From contig NZ_GG657899.1 in the NCBI RefSeq assembly GCF_000156355.1, positions 423,910-487,909 of the forward strand: a DNA stretch of 64,000 bases. The letters run 5' to 3'. Shown piece after piece: positions 1 through 8,878 of the stretch; positions within the stretch are counted from its first letter, which is position 1; each line of letters opens with the position of its first letter. The stretch comes from Methylophaga thiooxydans DMS010 (GTDB taxonomy: Bacteria; Pseudomonadota; Gammaproteobacteria; Nitrosococcales; Methylophagaceae). Both the position numbers and the translations under genes were made by a program. Under the pieces are notes generated by a model. That model had not been told where the DNA came from. It was given only the letters and a program-made list of their open reading frames with translations, and made no database searches.

Positions 1-34
1 TTAACGCCGGTTCGATTCCGACCTCAGCCTCCAT
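1..34. repeat. left copy of a 34-bp direct repeat (att-like, tRNA/tmRNA 3'-end-like)
   Basis: This stretch matches positions 4621-4654 at 32 of 34 bases (differences at positions 6 and 30). It contains GGTTCGATTCC, the form of a T-arm and T-loop, followed by an acceptor-like CTCAGCC and TCCA. It could be the 3' end of a tRNA or tmRNA gene whose body lies left of the window. The T-stem would contain one mismatch, so the gene identity is not assigned. Duplicated 3' ends of this kind are typical att sites of integrative elements. Confidence 0.55.
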
Positions 35-651
35 TTATTTTCCTATAACTCCATAATAATCATTAACGAATTTCTCGGTTCGTTAAACAGCGTTTTATTG
101 CCTTCAGTTTTGTTTCTTACACCCAGAAAGATGGCGTGAGTCATTAAGGTAGACGTCCAGCATGGAGTTGGACCCAAAGAATATTTACCTACTGGTCTCA
201 ATAGGCTTAGGCTGGAATAACCTCACGCTGAGCAGATAGAAAATAAGCCACCATGAAACATCAAAACCACTAGTCAATGTAGCCGACATTTATGTATTTA
301 ACAGGATGGCTGCTGTGATTCCGACCGCAATTGCCGATAAAACAATGGTGATTTGTGCATAGCATGATTTTGACTCAGAAAAACTGATGGCATCTAGCCC
401 GCGACCGCTCTGCTCTCGACGATGTATGCCTGATTATAATTGCAAAAGTCTATATGCGCTCCCACTAAAGAAAATCTACTACCCATACATGTGTTGCCGA
501 TTTTTACTATGGCTATCGAAGACAAGGCTTATTATGGTAGTAATCCAGACTGTCGGTCTGTTAAAAATAATAAGACAGAAATATCGGGTCTTTTCTAATA
601 AAAACAATAAACTCCGATCAAATGCACAGTCTGGTTGTGAAGGAGAGAGGC
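35..651. other. region without a convincing gene
   Basis: About 600 bases between the left repeat and the AraC-family gene. Open frames here are short, lack a plausible ribosome binding site and resemble no family I know. The stretch just before 652 is AT-rich and probably carries the promoter of the regulator. The rest may be decayed DNA from an insertion event, but I see no recognisable transposase or integrase fragment. Confidence 0.4.
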
Positions 652-1656
652 GTGAATAAAGAAAAGATATGGTTAGATAACGGCCCAGATAAATTAGAAA
701 TAAAAGCAGTATGCTCTAAGTTACCAGATGTGCTAGAGCAGGCGGCGGCATTGCCTATGTGGTCTCAGGATTACACTCAATTGGATAAGGGTGAATTTTC
801 AGGCACAGTGACCAGTGTTGCTTCTCAGGACATGCAGGTTTTTCGCGAAGCCATGAATCGTTCTGTGGATGAACTCGCCAGCGCTCCACCTAATAGTTAT
901 GTCATTGGTTTACCAACCATCGTTGAGGGTGATGCCTTATGGTGTGGCAGCAAGTTAACTAAAAACTCGTTGTTCTGCTTGGATAAAAATGAGGAACTTT
1001 TATTTAAGACTTCTCATTCATCAGAAATCACCGCAGCCGTTATTTCTGAACAACGACTTGAAGAATATGCTGAAAGAGTTGAAAAGGTAGATCTTCGTCC
1101 TCTTATGAGCAAGGTAAATCCCGTAGAAAAGCTACCACCCGATATACAAAGCCGCCTTATGGCAACTTTGTACATTGGCACTGAACACTTGGCTAAAAAT
1201 ATCGAAGAGGGTGTCAGCCACCCAAACAGTTGGCGCCACTTTGAAGACAATGTATTTAGTATTTGCATGCAAGCGCTGACCGCGGCAAGCAACAATAATA
1301 GTCGACATCATGAAAACCGGGTTCATCGTTATATCGTTAAAAGTGTGCGTGAGATGACGCTCACACAACATTGTGATCCCATTACTATTGGCGAGATTTG
1401 CACCGCACTGAATATTAGTCGCCGGACATTGAACCATGCGTTTCAGCAAGTGCTTGGTATCACCCCGGTTGCCTATATGCGTAATATTCGCTTGCACAAA
1501 ATCAGAGCCGAACTTCAATACAAGTCTAAGCAGCTAAATAGTATTGCCTGTGTCGCCTCACATTGGGGCTTCTGGCATATGAGCTTGTTCGCCCGTTATT
1601 ACCGAGAGCTATTCGGTGAAACCCCGAGCGAAACTCTTGCACGGTCACACCACTGA
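652..1656 (+). CDS. AraC-family transcriptional regulator (EutR-like)
   Basis: About 334 residues. The C-terminal ~95 residues form an AraC/XylS double helix-turn-helix domain: the first helix pair is around ITIGEICTALNISRRTLNHAF and the second around SIACVASHWGFWHMSLFARYY, ending with the family-typical F-G-E-T-P-S-E. The N-terminal part (MWSQDYTQLDKGEFSG, then DMQVFREAMNRS) resembles the sensor half of EutR-like regulators, so a small-molecule ligand is likely but unknown. The start is taken as GTG at 652, because AGGAG lies at 641-645 with 6-base spacing; an ATG at 622 is in frame but has no comparable site. It stands alone inside the repeat-bounded segment, with no obvious target operon beside it. 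The family assignment is firm; the ligand is not. Confidence 0.85.
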   Translation: MNKEKIWLDNGPDKLEIKAVCSKLPDVLEQAAALPMWSQDYTQLDKGEFSGTVTSVASQDMQVFREAMNRSVDELASAPPNSYVIGLPTIVEGDALWCGSKLTKNSLFCLDKNEELLFKTSHSSEITAAVISEQRLEEYAERVEKVDLRPLMSKVNPVEKLPPDIQSRLMATLYIGTEHLAKNIEEGVSHPNSWRHFEDNVFSICMQALTAASNNNSRHHENRVHRYIVKSVREMTLTQHCDPITIGEICTALNISRRTLNHAFQQVLGITPVAYMRNIRLHKIRAELQYKSKQLNSIACVASHWGFWHMSLFARYYRELFGETPSETLARSHH

Positions 1657-2259
1657 AACTTCGCTCAGATGACCATATCAGATGTCCAGTCTTTTACATC
1701 AAATCAATGAGACGCATTAATGGGGTTATGTGGCACTGATTTGTTGCTCAGGTGGTGGTTTCCGTCCAAAAACGACGTAAGCTAGGCGGCGCAGTAGAGG
1801 CTTCAAACACGTCATGAATGAAGAACAGTCAAGGAGCGACAATTGAACATGCTGATGCTGACCACCTTTATCATTTCATCACCCTATATGCTTTACCAGA
1901 GCTGACTTTCATCGCTGCCGACCAGTATGCCGATTAGCGCCACTATGTTGTTCTCTTGGTTATCACCAGTGTTTTGCTGTGCCTCTACGGGATAGTCTTT
2001 CCATCGCTTTCAGCCAGTGGCGGAGGATAGTTTGGAGTGGCATGATATGCACTCGGTGATGCAGTAAACAGACGGTGACTGTATCAAAAATGGTTGTGTG
2101 GCATTTGAACTTAGAATGAGATATTAAAATTTCCTATCGTGAAAATATGATAACTACCCTGCAAGAAAAATGTGACAGATTTGCCACAATCATCAGAACC
2201 TCCTCACGCATGCTCTTCCATCAAACAGAGTCCGGTGAACAACAACTCGGGAGTAAAGA
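1657..2259. other. gene-free region, possibly decayed DNA
   Basis: About 600 bases between the AraC-type gene and the chemoreceptor. Neither strand holds a frame that I recognise or that has a credible start. A short minus-strand frame near 1970-2050 is not assignable. The 3' end holds the chemoreceptor leader, with a GGAG at about 2249. I see no terminator hairpin with a clear U-run. Confidence 0.35.
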
Positions 2260-4365
2260 ATGAATTTTTCCATTCAACAACGCTTCAGCATCTGGGCTGG
2301 ACTAGGCCTTCTCAGCGTTGTGTTGATGGCGGTTTTCGTGGGGGTATGGCAGTTTGATAGGATCAAGCAGACTCTTTCTAGTCAGAGTTATGACGTCACT
2401 CGTAGCCAAGTTGAAGATTACCTTCGTGTGCTGGCCAACGATACCGCAGTAACATTATCTATGCCGTTACATTCTGCAATGTATGCAATACAAGCTACTG
2501 CCTCAGCAATTGAGGCCGTTGCTGATACAAAAAGCAATCTAGACAAGCGAGATTTGGCCATTCGTATGCTGGCGCAGACGTTGACGGACCATCCCGACTT
2601 TCTCGCCACCTATGTGGCTTTTGAACCCGATATGTTTGATGACGCCGATGAGCTCGAAAAGCAGGCTCATGGCAGTGATGCCACTGGACGATTCATGCCC
2701 TATGTGACCAGAGATAATAACGGTTTTCAGGTGGCTTTACTTGAAGGGCTGGAAGATACCAGCCTTGATCAGAATGGTATCAGGGGGGGGGAATATTACC
2801 TCTGCTCTAAAGAAAGTGGCGAAAGCTGCGTTATTGATCCATACCTCTACCCGGTAGAAGATGAACAGGTCTTGCTCAGCAGTCTGGTGGCCCCCATCAA
2901 ACAGGAGGGACAGTTTATTGGAATCGCTGGTGTGGATATTTCGGCCAGTTTTTTGCAATCAGTGATTAGTGATGTAGATGCGGGACTCTATAAAGGTCAA
3001 GGACGTATTTTACTGGTCAGTCCCAGAGGTATTATTTCCGGTCACAGCCAGCATACCGAGTTGATTGGCCAGAATCTGAGTGTGTTGGAAAAGTCGATTA
3101 GTGAAAACCTCAAAGAAGCGGCAGTCAGTGGTGAGACTAAGATCATTAATTCCAAACAGCGATTCATTGTGCTTAAGCCGTTTCATTTACCGGGCAATCA
3201 GCAACGTTGGGTTGCATACCTAGAAGTGCCCGAAGAAATCGTGATGGCAGATGTGGCCCTGCAAAAGCAGTTTCTTGAGGCCGCACAAAAGCAGTTTATA
3301 AGTGCAACCACAGTACTGGGGATATTTCTCTCATTACTTGGTGTGGTTACGATATGGTTAGTCGCTCGCAAAAGCATCCGACCTGTGACTGAAATGACTG
3401 AGCTGGTGGCTTCAATTGCCGAGGGGGAGGGCGATCTGACGCAGCGGCTGAATATTAGCTACCGTGATGAGACGGGTAAACTGTCAGGCCTTCTTAATAC
3501 CTTTATCAATAAGCTGCACAACCTAGTGCTGCAATTGCTACCGGTAGCCAGTAATGTCAGCTCCTTATCAGCCGACGGGAGAAAAATCAGTGTGGAAACC
3601 AGTATTCAGATGTTGGAGCTGGAAAGTCTGATCGAGGATATGGTGCTGGCTATGAGCGAAATGGCTGCTGCAGCGGAGCAAATTGCCACCAATGCCGAGC
3701 GAACATCGAAATTTTCTCAGCACGCCAACGATGCGGCAACGAAAGGGGTCGAAGTGGTGCAGAAAAAAGGCGCATCGATTAACCATGTCAGTGAGTCAGT
3801 TCGTCAGTCCGAAGCTGTTCTTCAGGAACTGGACAAAGATAGCCGTGACATAGTGCATATTTTGTCGGTGATAGAGGGGAGCGCCAAAGAGATCAAAAAT
3901 CTGGCGGCTAACATTACTGATGATGCCGTGACCACCAGTAAAAATAAAACCGGTTATGCATCAGAGGCAGAGCAAATTAGGATATTGGCTGGTCAGACCC
4001 AGCAAGCCACTGTTGAAATTTATGACAAGATGACTACCTTGCAGCAGAGAAATCAGCAGGCCTCAGATATGATAAGGCTCAGCGGCCAGCAGGCTTTAGA
4101 AACAGTAGGGCTGGCACAACAGGAAGAAACGGTGTTGAATGACATTAACCTTGCCATTGAAGAAGTTACTGATATGACCTTGCAGATTGCATCTGCTACG
4201 GAACAGCAAAATGCGGTGTGCGAAGAAGTCAATCATAACCTTTCAGAAGTTTCACGTCTGGTGCATCAGACCTCAAAAGGGGCGCAACAACTTCGCGGTG
4301 TCAGTAATGAGCTGGACCAGGCTGCCAGCAGGCTACAAGAAAAACTGTCTCGTTTTAAGGTCTGA
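2260..4365 (+). CDS. methyl-accepting chemotaxis protein with periplasmic Cache domain and divergent signalling tip
   Basis: 701 residues, the usual length for a Cache-type chemoreceptor. A transmembrane helix lies at about 8-30, a periplasmic double-Cache sensor at about 35-340, a second helix at about 346-368, a HAMP domain at about 368-425 and a coiled-coil signalling domain after that. The ATG at 2260 follows GGAG. In the hairpin tip (residues ~538-577) the spacing of the canonical MCP tip is kept, with no insertion or deletion, but the conserved residues are gone. Where nearly all MCPs read EAARAGE and GRGFAVVA, this protein reads DAVTTSK and KTGYASEA. The tip normally contacts CheW and CheA, so coupling to the ordinary chemotaxis array is doubtful. 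The heptads around the tip look intact, so this is not a simple pseudogene. No che genes are adjacent. Confidence 0.9.
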   Translation: MNFSIQQRFSIWAGLGLLSVVLMAVFVGVWQFDRIKQTLSSQSYDVTRSQVEDYLRVLANDTAVTLSMPLHSAMYAIQATASAIEAVADTKSNLDKRDLAIRMLAQTLTDHPDFLATYVAFEPDMFDDADELEKQAHGSDATGRFMPYVTRDNNGFQVALLEGLEDTSLDQNGIRGGEYYLCSKESGESCVIDPYLYPVEDEQVLLSSLVAPIKQEGQFIGIAGVDISASFLQSVISDVDAGLYKGQGRILLVSPRGIISGHSQHTELIGQNLSVLEKSISENLKEAAVSGETKIINSKQRFIVLKPFHLPGNQQRWVAYLEVPEEIVMADVALQKQFLEAAQKQFISATTVLGIFLSLLGVVTIWLVARKSIRPVTEMTELVASIAEGEGDLTQRLNISYRDETGKLSGLLNTFINKLHNLVLQLLPVASNVSSLSADGRKISVETSIQMLELESLIEDMVLAMSEMAAAAEQIATNAERTSKFSQHANDAATKGVEVVQKKGASINHVSESVRQSEAVLQELDKDSRDIVHILSVIEGSAKEIKNLAANITDDAVTTSKNKTGYASEAEQIRILAGQTQQATVEIYDKMTTLQQRNQQASDMIRLSGQQALETVGLAQQEETVLNDINLAIEEVTDMTLQIASATEQQNAVCEEVNHNLSEVSRLVHQTSKGAQQLRGVSNELDQAASRLQEKLSRFKV

Positions 4366-4620
4366 GTGTTAGCATTCCTGAGCTTTTGCTGGCGCAGGGC
4401 TTACAGCTAGGCTCGCTACTCCTATGGGTGAAGTGACATATGAAGTCCATAATGATGAGCACCTATGTCTCCAGCGATGACGGGAGCGTCGACTTTTCGG
4501 TTTAACTCAATGCCAGGGATGGCGTTGCCTGAATCTCTCAACAACTCATTATGCAAATCACTAATGAGAGCAATTTTTGGCATTGTAATTTCATACGGAT
4601 AATAATCTATTCTAGACTCA
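4366..4620. other. intergenic region before the right repeat
   Basis: About 255 bases after the chemoreceptor stop. No gene, tRNA or clear terminator is visible. It becomes AT-rich towards the right repeat (4621-4654). Confidence 0.35.
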
Positions 4621-4654
4621 TTAACACCGGTTCGATTCCGACCTCAGCCCCCAT
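4621..4654. repeat. right copy of the 34-bp direct repeat (att-like)
   Basis: Matches window positions 1-34 with two substitutions, including the GGTTCGATTCC T-arm-like core and CTCAGCC. The end reads CCCCCA where the left copy reads CCTCCA. The sequence upstream of this copy does not fold into a tRNA that I can recognise. This copy is therefore best seen as a displaced 3'-end fragment, as left by site-specific integration. Confidence 0.55.
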
Positions 4655-4707
4655 TCCCCATTTCTTGTTACAGAATGCTTATCAACAGCGAATGCGAAAC
4701 GACGGTG

Positions 4708-4986
4708 TTATTCGGACGAACGTGGTTTTCGTGTAAACAGAAAGACAAAGACACAACCGATGCACAGGCCGCTGGCAAGCGCTGTGTGCTGAAATAAGGG
4801 AATGACCAGTAGCATTGGCACTATTGCTATAACAACGGCTAAGGTCGCGCTCTGCACACGTTTAAATAATGATTCTCTGTTCTCGCCAAATACCGCCTTG
4901 AACATGCGACTGCCAATGACGGCGTAGACATAGACAACGTAGGCGATAAAGGGGGAAACAAAAATACCGACAACAAACTCAAACAT
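4708..4986 (-). CDS. small hydrophobic membrane protein of unknown function
   Basis: 92 residues with three likely membrane segments: about 3-25 (EFVVGIFVSPFIAYVVYVYA), 46-66 (SATLAVVIAIVPMLLVIPLF) and 68-84. A basic stretch lies between the first and second. I do not recognise the family. The ATG is preceded by AGGA about 10 bases upstream. It lies 28 bases downstream of the next minus-strand gene (5015-5458) and is probably co-transcribed with it. The right-hand direct repeat begins just beyond its 3' end, so the gene probably belongs to the chromosomal backbone. Confidence 0.6.
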   Translation of the reverse strand: MFEFVVGIFVSPFIAYVVYVYAVIGSRMFKAVFGENRESLFKRVQSATLAVVIAIVPMLLVIPLFQHTALASGLCIGCVFVFLFTRKPRSSE

Positions 4987-5014
4987 GGTGCGTGTTCCTC
5001 ATGAGGTCGGTCAC

Positions 5015-5458
5015 TTAATTCAGCGTGTTGGCTTGTTGGTAATCAGAAAAAAACTCTTCGGCAAAGAACACGAGATCTTCGAACAATTCCTCTTGGCTAT
5101 CGATATTATTTGCATAGCGACCCCAGACAAAGCCTTTTGTTGAATGCTTATAACCGTTGGCAAAATAGAAAAGTTGTCGGTTGAAATCTAGATACAAAAG
5201 GTAGGCATCAGCGTGCTTTTCTACTCTTACAAATAATTGTGCATCGTCTCTCGAACTGAGACTGATGCCAGCATGACAAGCCAGATTTTCAATGCGTTTT
5301 TGTACATCTTGCAAACTAATATCATCTGGTTCGATGGTATAGACGATATTGATGGAAGTCGGGTTATCTATTTCCAAGCCCGTATTTGCATATGCAAAGT
5401 TGGAGAAACTGACAATGAAAAAAACGGCTGAAAAAAAGAAGGGATGGATTGGTTTCAT
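5015..5458 (-). CDS. exported protein of unknown function
   Basis: 147 residues starting with a clear Sec signal peptide: basic MKPIHP, hydrophobic FFFSAVFFIVSFSNFAYA, cleavage likely after AYA near residue 24. The mature part is about 120 residues, rich in charged and aromatic residues, with no cysteine pattern or motif that I recognise. It is probably periplasmic. The gene lies directly upstream of the small membrane protein at 4708-4986, and the two may form a pair. Reading frame and signal peptide are convincing; the function is unknown. Confidence 0.65.
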   Translation of the reverse strand: MKPIHPFFFSAVFFIVSFSNFAYANTGLEIDNPTSINIVYTIEPDDISLQDVQKRIENLACHAGISLSSRDDAQLFVRVEKHADAYLLYLDFNRQLFYFANGYKHSTKGFVWGRYANNIDSQEELFEDLVFFAEEFFSDYQQANTLN

Positions 5459-5612
5459 AGGATGACAGGCTAATGTTTGGTTGCCTTAATGTAGCAAAAA
5501 CCTGAGTGAATAAAAATAAGCAGGTCTTTGCCACCGAGCGAAAAACCATATTTTGTTCATTGGGTGATCAATCAAGCAAACACGTGCGAGGGCAAGGACA
5601 AGTAGGCTTGTT

Positions 5613-6140
5613 TTATTTCAGTACCCGGCTATGCAGTCGGGATTTTGATTGGTTGCCACCTTCATATTTAGCATCACGGACAAATTTGATCACCGTTGCC
5701 AGCATATCCAGAACACCATAACAATCATTGGGCTCTGGAGCATATGTGCTGTGACCAATACTGACGGTGGCATAGCGTCCGGTAGGTGATTGTGGATGAA
5801 ACAGTTTTAACGACGCAATCGCTTTGTGTAACCGTGTTGCCAATTGAGTTGATTGGCGATAGTTCATGTGTGATGAAATAGCCATCACTTGTTTGCGGTT
5901 AAAGCGAGCAATAAAGTCGGTTTCACGCTGGAACTGACTCCGAATCGCATCCAGAATTTGGTCAAAACAGGCTGACTTGTTTTCCATGCGGGAAAACTTA
6001 TCGACATCAATGATGAAGACGGTAATGGCAAAATCTTCATCGACCGCCTTATGCCATTGCTTAATTAAGGTTTCCAGAAGAGTGGCTTGGTCGATAAGTA
6101 CGCCATCGTGACACTGGCTGTTGTTTGTTTTTGTATCCAT
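5613..6140 (-). CDS. single-domain degenerate GGDEF protein with intact I-site (possible c-di-GMP receptor)
   Basis: 175 residues covering one GGDEF-type domain with no sensor, receiver or membrane segment. The metal-site region is recognisable (FIIDVDKFSRMENK, ~42-55). At the active site, where RFGGDEF is expected, it reads RFNRKQV (NRKQV at 81-85), so cyclase activity is very unlikely. Five residues earlier the RxxD inhibitory-site motif is intact (R72-E-T-D75) with canonical spacing. In characterised proteins of this type, loss of the active site with retention of the I-site marks a c-di-GMP receptor. The gene follows galU by 55 bases on the same strand, so it may be the last gene of the glucosylglycerate/UDP-glucose operon. 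The role is inferred. Confidence 0.75.
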   Translation of the reverse strand: MDTKTNNSQCHDGVLIDQATLLETLIKQWHKAVDEDFAITVFIIDVDKFSRMENKSACFDQILDAIRSQFQRETDFIARFNRKQVMAISSHMNYRQSTQLATRLHKAIASLKLFHPQSPTGRYATVSIGHSTYAPEPNDCYGVLDMLATVIKFVRDAKYEGGNQSKSRLHSRVLK

Positions 6141-6195
6141 AGCCGCTTCATTGAACTAAAAACAGTCGGGCCGTTTGCGACCCGACAATACAATT

Positions 6196-7050
6196 CTACT
6201 TGTTTTTATGATCGCGTTGATAGTAATAATTGGTGGCTTCAACAAAACCATCAATACTGCCACAGTCAAATCGCTGGCCTTTGAATTTGACCGCTAAAAC
6301 ACGTTTTTCTTGGGCTAAAGCACGAATGGCATCGGTGATCTGAACTTCACCATTGGTACCCGGTTCAGTGTTGCGGATATAGTCGAAAATATCAGGTGTC
6401 AGTACATAACGCCCAATAATACCGAGCCGGCTGGGTGCATCCTCCGGTTTGGGCTTTTCTACCATGTCGGTGATTTCGTAGACGCCATCTTCAATTTCAT
6501 TACCTGAAATCACACCATAGCTGCTGATGTTGTCGCCCGGGACCTCTTCAATCGCAATGACACTACAGTTATAACGCTCATACATTTCAACAAGCTGGCC
6601 TAGCGCACGTTTACTGTCAGTGTGTTCTGGGTGAGAGCATAAGTCATCAGCCAAAATAACCGCAAATGGTTCGTCACCAATGATGGGTTCGCCTGTCAAA
6701 ATGGCATGACCTAAACCTAACATGGCGCGTTGACGAATAAAGATAAAGTCACAATCATCCATGACTTTACGAATGTCATCCAGCAGGTTTTCTTTGCTGG
6801 AACCACGGATTTCTTCTTCGAGTTCGTAGCTGGTGTCGAAATGATCGGCAATGGCACGTTTACCGCGGCCGGTAATAAAGCCTGCTTCACTGACGCCTGC
6901 TTCAATTGCTTCTTCAACACCGTATTGAATCAACGGCTTGTTGACGATGGGTAGCATTTCTTTAGGCATTGCCTTGGTCGCTGGCAAGAAGCGTGTTCCG
7001 TAACCTGCTACAGGAAACAGGCATTTACGAATGGGTTTAGCGTTTTGCAT
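6196..7050 (-). CDS. galU: UTP-glucose-1-phosphate uridylyltransferase
   Basis: 284 residues, normal GalU length. It makes UDP-glucose from glucose-1-phosphate and UTP in the cytoplasm. The nucleotide-binding signature GYGTRFLPATKAMPKE lies at residues 16-31, followed by VNKPLIQYGVEEA, the metal-binding region AVILADD, and the sugar-binding region NGEVQITDAI. It follows the GH13_18 phosphorylase by 62 bases. That phosphorylase releases glucose-1-phosphate, the GalU substrate, so the placement closes a cycle with the glucosyl transferase upstream. UDP-glucose also feeds exopolysaccharide synthesis. Assignment is secure. Confidence 0.97.
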   Translation of the reverse strand: MQNAKPIRKCLFPVAGYGTRFLPATKAMPKEMLPIVNKPLIQYGVEEAIEAGVSEAGFITGRGKRAIADHFDTSYELEEEIRGSSKENLLDDIRKVMDDCDFIFIRQRAMLGLGHAILTGEPIIGDEPFAVILADDLCSHPEHTDSKRALGQLVEMYERYNCSVIAIEEVPGDNISSYGVISGNEIEDGVYEITDMVEKPKPEDAPSRLGIIGRYVLTPDIFDYIRNTEPGTNGEVQITDAIRALAQEKRVLAVKFKGQRFDCGSIDGFVEATNYYYQRDHKNK

Positions 7051-7112
7051 TTATCTTTCCTTTTTTAGCCAAACTGTAACAGCGCATTATGAAGCTACTA
7101 TGACAGATTGGG

Positions 7113-8867
7113 TTAACCATTAGTAATCCACAAGACTTGATAAGGGGCTACGCTGACCGTTTCAGCAGATTCATCGAAAATATGGCCACTTATCAAGTCC
7201 CACCAACGGTCAGTGACGACTAGATTTAGCTCTGCAATCCTCAGAGGCTGGGGCGTGTCACTGACATTGTAGATACAGAAGATACTCTGTCTTCTATCCA
7301 TGCTCTGACGCCAGAAGCCAAACAAGTGTTCCCCCATGTGCAATGTGAATTGAGTCGCATTGGGATGAAAGGCACGTTGCTGCTGGCGCAGATGAATCAA
7401 TTTTTTCAGCAGACTGGATACTTTGTGATGTTGCGTATCCGGATCAGCGAGTTTGTTTTGTAATGTGTCGTAATCCCATTCATGGCGATTGATGCCACGG
7501 TTTTGTTCGGTTCTTGCCCGTTTTTCAAGATCATTACTGGTGGCAAAAAGACTGTGTATATAGATGCCGGGAATACCTTCCAATGCCAACATGATCGCAT
7601 GAGCACAGATAAATCGGTCGATATTCCAGTCATCCTTGCCTTGTGTGGTGCCCTGTAAAGCATCAAATAATGAGATATTGATTTCGTAGGGTTTTTTGAC
7701 GCCGTTATCACCTGCGCGCCATGAAATCTGGCCACCGAAATGTTGCATGGTATTGATGAGTGAGGCAATTTCAGCTTCGGATAACAAGCCCTCAGCAGGT
7801 CGAAGCCCGATACCATCGTGTGAGGCAATGAAATTAAAATAAGCCGTCCCGTTCTGGGCGGGAGGCATGCTCATCAACCATTGTTTTAAATAGGTGCAGT
7901 TTCCGGTGACCATGGTATTAACAAGGAGAGGAGGCAATGAGAAGTTATAGATGCAGTGTGCTTCGTTGGCATTACCAAAATAGCTCAAGTTTTCACGGTT
8001 AGGAATATTGGTTTCGGTAATGATGACGGCATCAGGCTGGGCATGTTGAATCAGGCTACGCATGAGTCGCACCACTTCGTGCGTTTCGGGTAAGTTTAAG
8101 CAATTACTGCCTGCTCTTTTCCAGAGAAAGGCAACGGCATCAAGCCTGAAAATGCGTATGCCTTTGTCGAGGTAAAAGCGCACGATATTAATGAACTCTT
8201 TCAACACGTCGGGGTTACGGAAATCAAAATCCACTTGTGTATGACTAAAAGTGCACCAGACATACTTGGTGCCATCTTCGGTTTCTGTTTCTCTTAAGAG
8301 TGGACTGGTACGAGGTCTGACAACTTGGCTTACAGGGGCATTTTGAGGAGCAGTGAAAAAAAAGTCATGTCCCGGTCCCTCACCTTTAACAAAATTGTTA
8401 AACCACTCACTACTGCTGGAACCATGATTGATGACCAGATCGGCCATCAATCGGTAATCCTGGGCAATATGCTCAATATCCTTCCAGTCACCCAGTTTCT
8501 CATTCACCTCGTAATAATCCATGACGGCAAAACCATCATCGGAACAAAAAGGGAAAAAGGGCAAGATATGTACACTGTTAATAAAATCCCGAATATGCTC
8601 ATTTAAAAAATGATGCAAGGTTTTCAGCGGCGCTTCATTTTGCCGCTGAACACTGTTGCCATAGGTGATTAACACCATATCGTGCTGATCCCAGTTATTT
8701 TTATGTGGGATCACTTCATGAAACGTGTCATCGAGACGCATAATGCTGATGATTTCATCAGCGAGTTGTTGTAATGGTTTTTCAGGTGATACGTCAGAGT
8801 AAATAGCCTGAAGGTGATACAAAACCGTCTCATTGAGTTGTTTCAGCTGCATGTCATTAGGCGTCAT
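7113..8867 (-). CDS. GH13_18 glycoside phosphorylase, probably glucosylglycerate phosphorylase
   Basis: 584 residues of the sucrose-phosphorylase branch of GH13. Conserved regions appear in order: [13 protein letters not shown], then [13 protein letters not shown] with the nucleophile at D243, then ITETN with the acid/base at E285, then ASHDGIG with the stabilising aspartate at D351. Members of this subfamily split sucrose, sucrose-6-phosphate or glucosylglycerate with phosphate, giving glucose-1-phosphate. Glucosylglycerate is preferred here because the gene is flanked by glucosyl-3-phosphoglycerate synthase, a matching phosphatase, glycerate kinase and galU. It begins 11 bases after gpgS ends, so the two are co-transcribed. 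Sucrose phosphorylase remains the alternative, as the acceptor-site loop cannot be judged by eye. Confidence 0.85.
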   Translation of the reverse strand: MTPNDMQLKQLNETVLYHLQAIYSDVSPEKPLQQLADEIISIMRLDDTFHEVIPHKNNWDQHDMVLITYGNSVQRQNEAPLKTLHHFLNEHIRDFINSVHILPFFPFCSDDGFAVMDYYEVNEKLGDWKDIEHIAQDYRLMADLVINHGSSSSEWFNNFVKGEGPGHDFFFTAPQNAPVSQVVRPRTSPLLRETETEDGTKYVWCTFSHTQVDFDFRNPDVLKEFINIVRFYLDKGIRIFRLDAVAFLWKRAGSNCLNLPETHEVVRLMRSLIQHAQPDAVIITETNIPNRENLSYFGNANEAHCIYNFSLPPLLVNTMVTGNCTYLKQWLMSMPPAQNGTAYFNFIASHDGIGLRPAEGLLSEAEIASLINTMQHFGGQISWRAGDNGVKKPYEINISLFDALQGTTQGKDDWNIDRFICAHAIMLALEGIPGIYIHSLFATSNDLEKRARTEQNRGINRHEWDYDTLQNKLADPDTQHHKVSSLLKKLIHLRQQQRAFHPNATQFTLHMGEHLFGFWRQSMDRRQSIFCIYNVSDTPQPLRIAELNLVVTDRWWDLISGHIFDESAETVSVAPYQVLWITNG

Positions 8868-8878
8868 AAAGGGGATCC

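Noticed and set aside
1..34. Calling a specific tRNA gene at the left edge
   Set aside because: Only the 3' end could be inside the window, and the T-stem would contain a mismatch; tRNA and tmRNA cannot be told apart.
387..659. 90-residue frame before the AraC-type gene
   Set aside because: No ribosome binding site, no recognisable family, and it overlaps the well-supported GTG start at 652.
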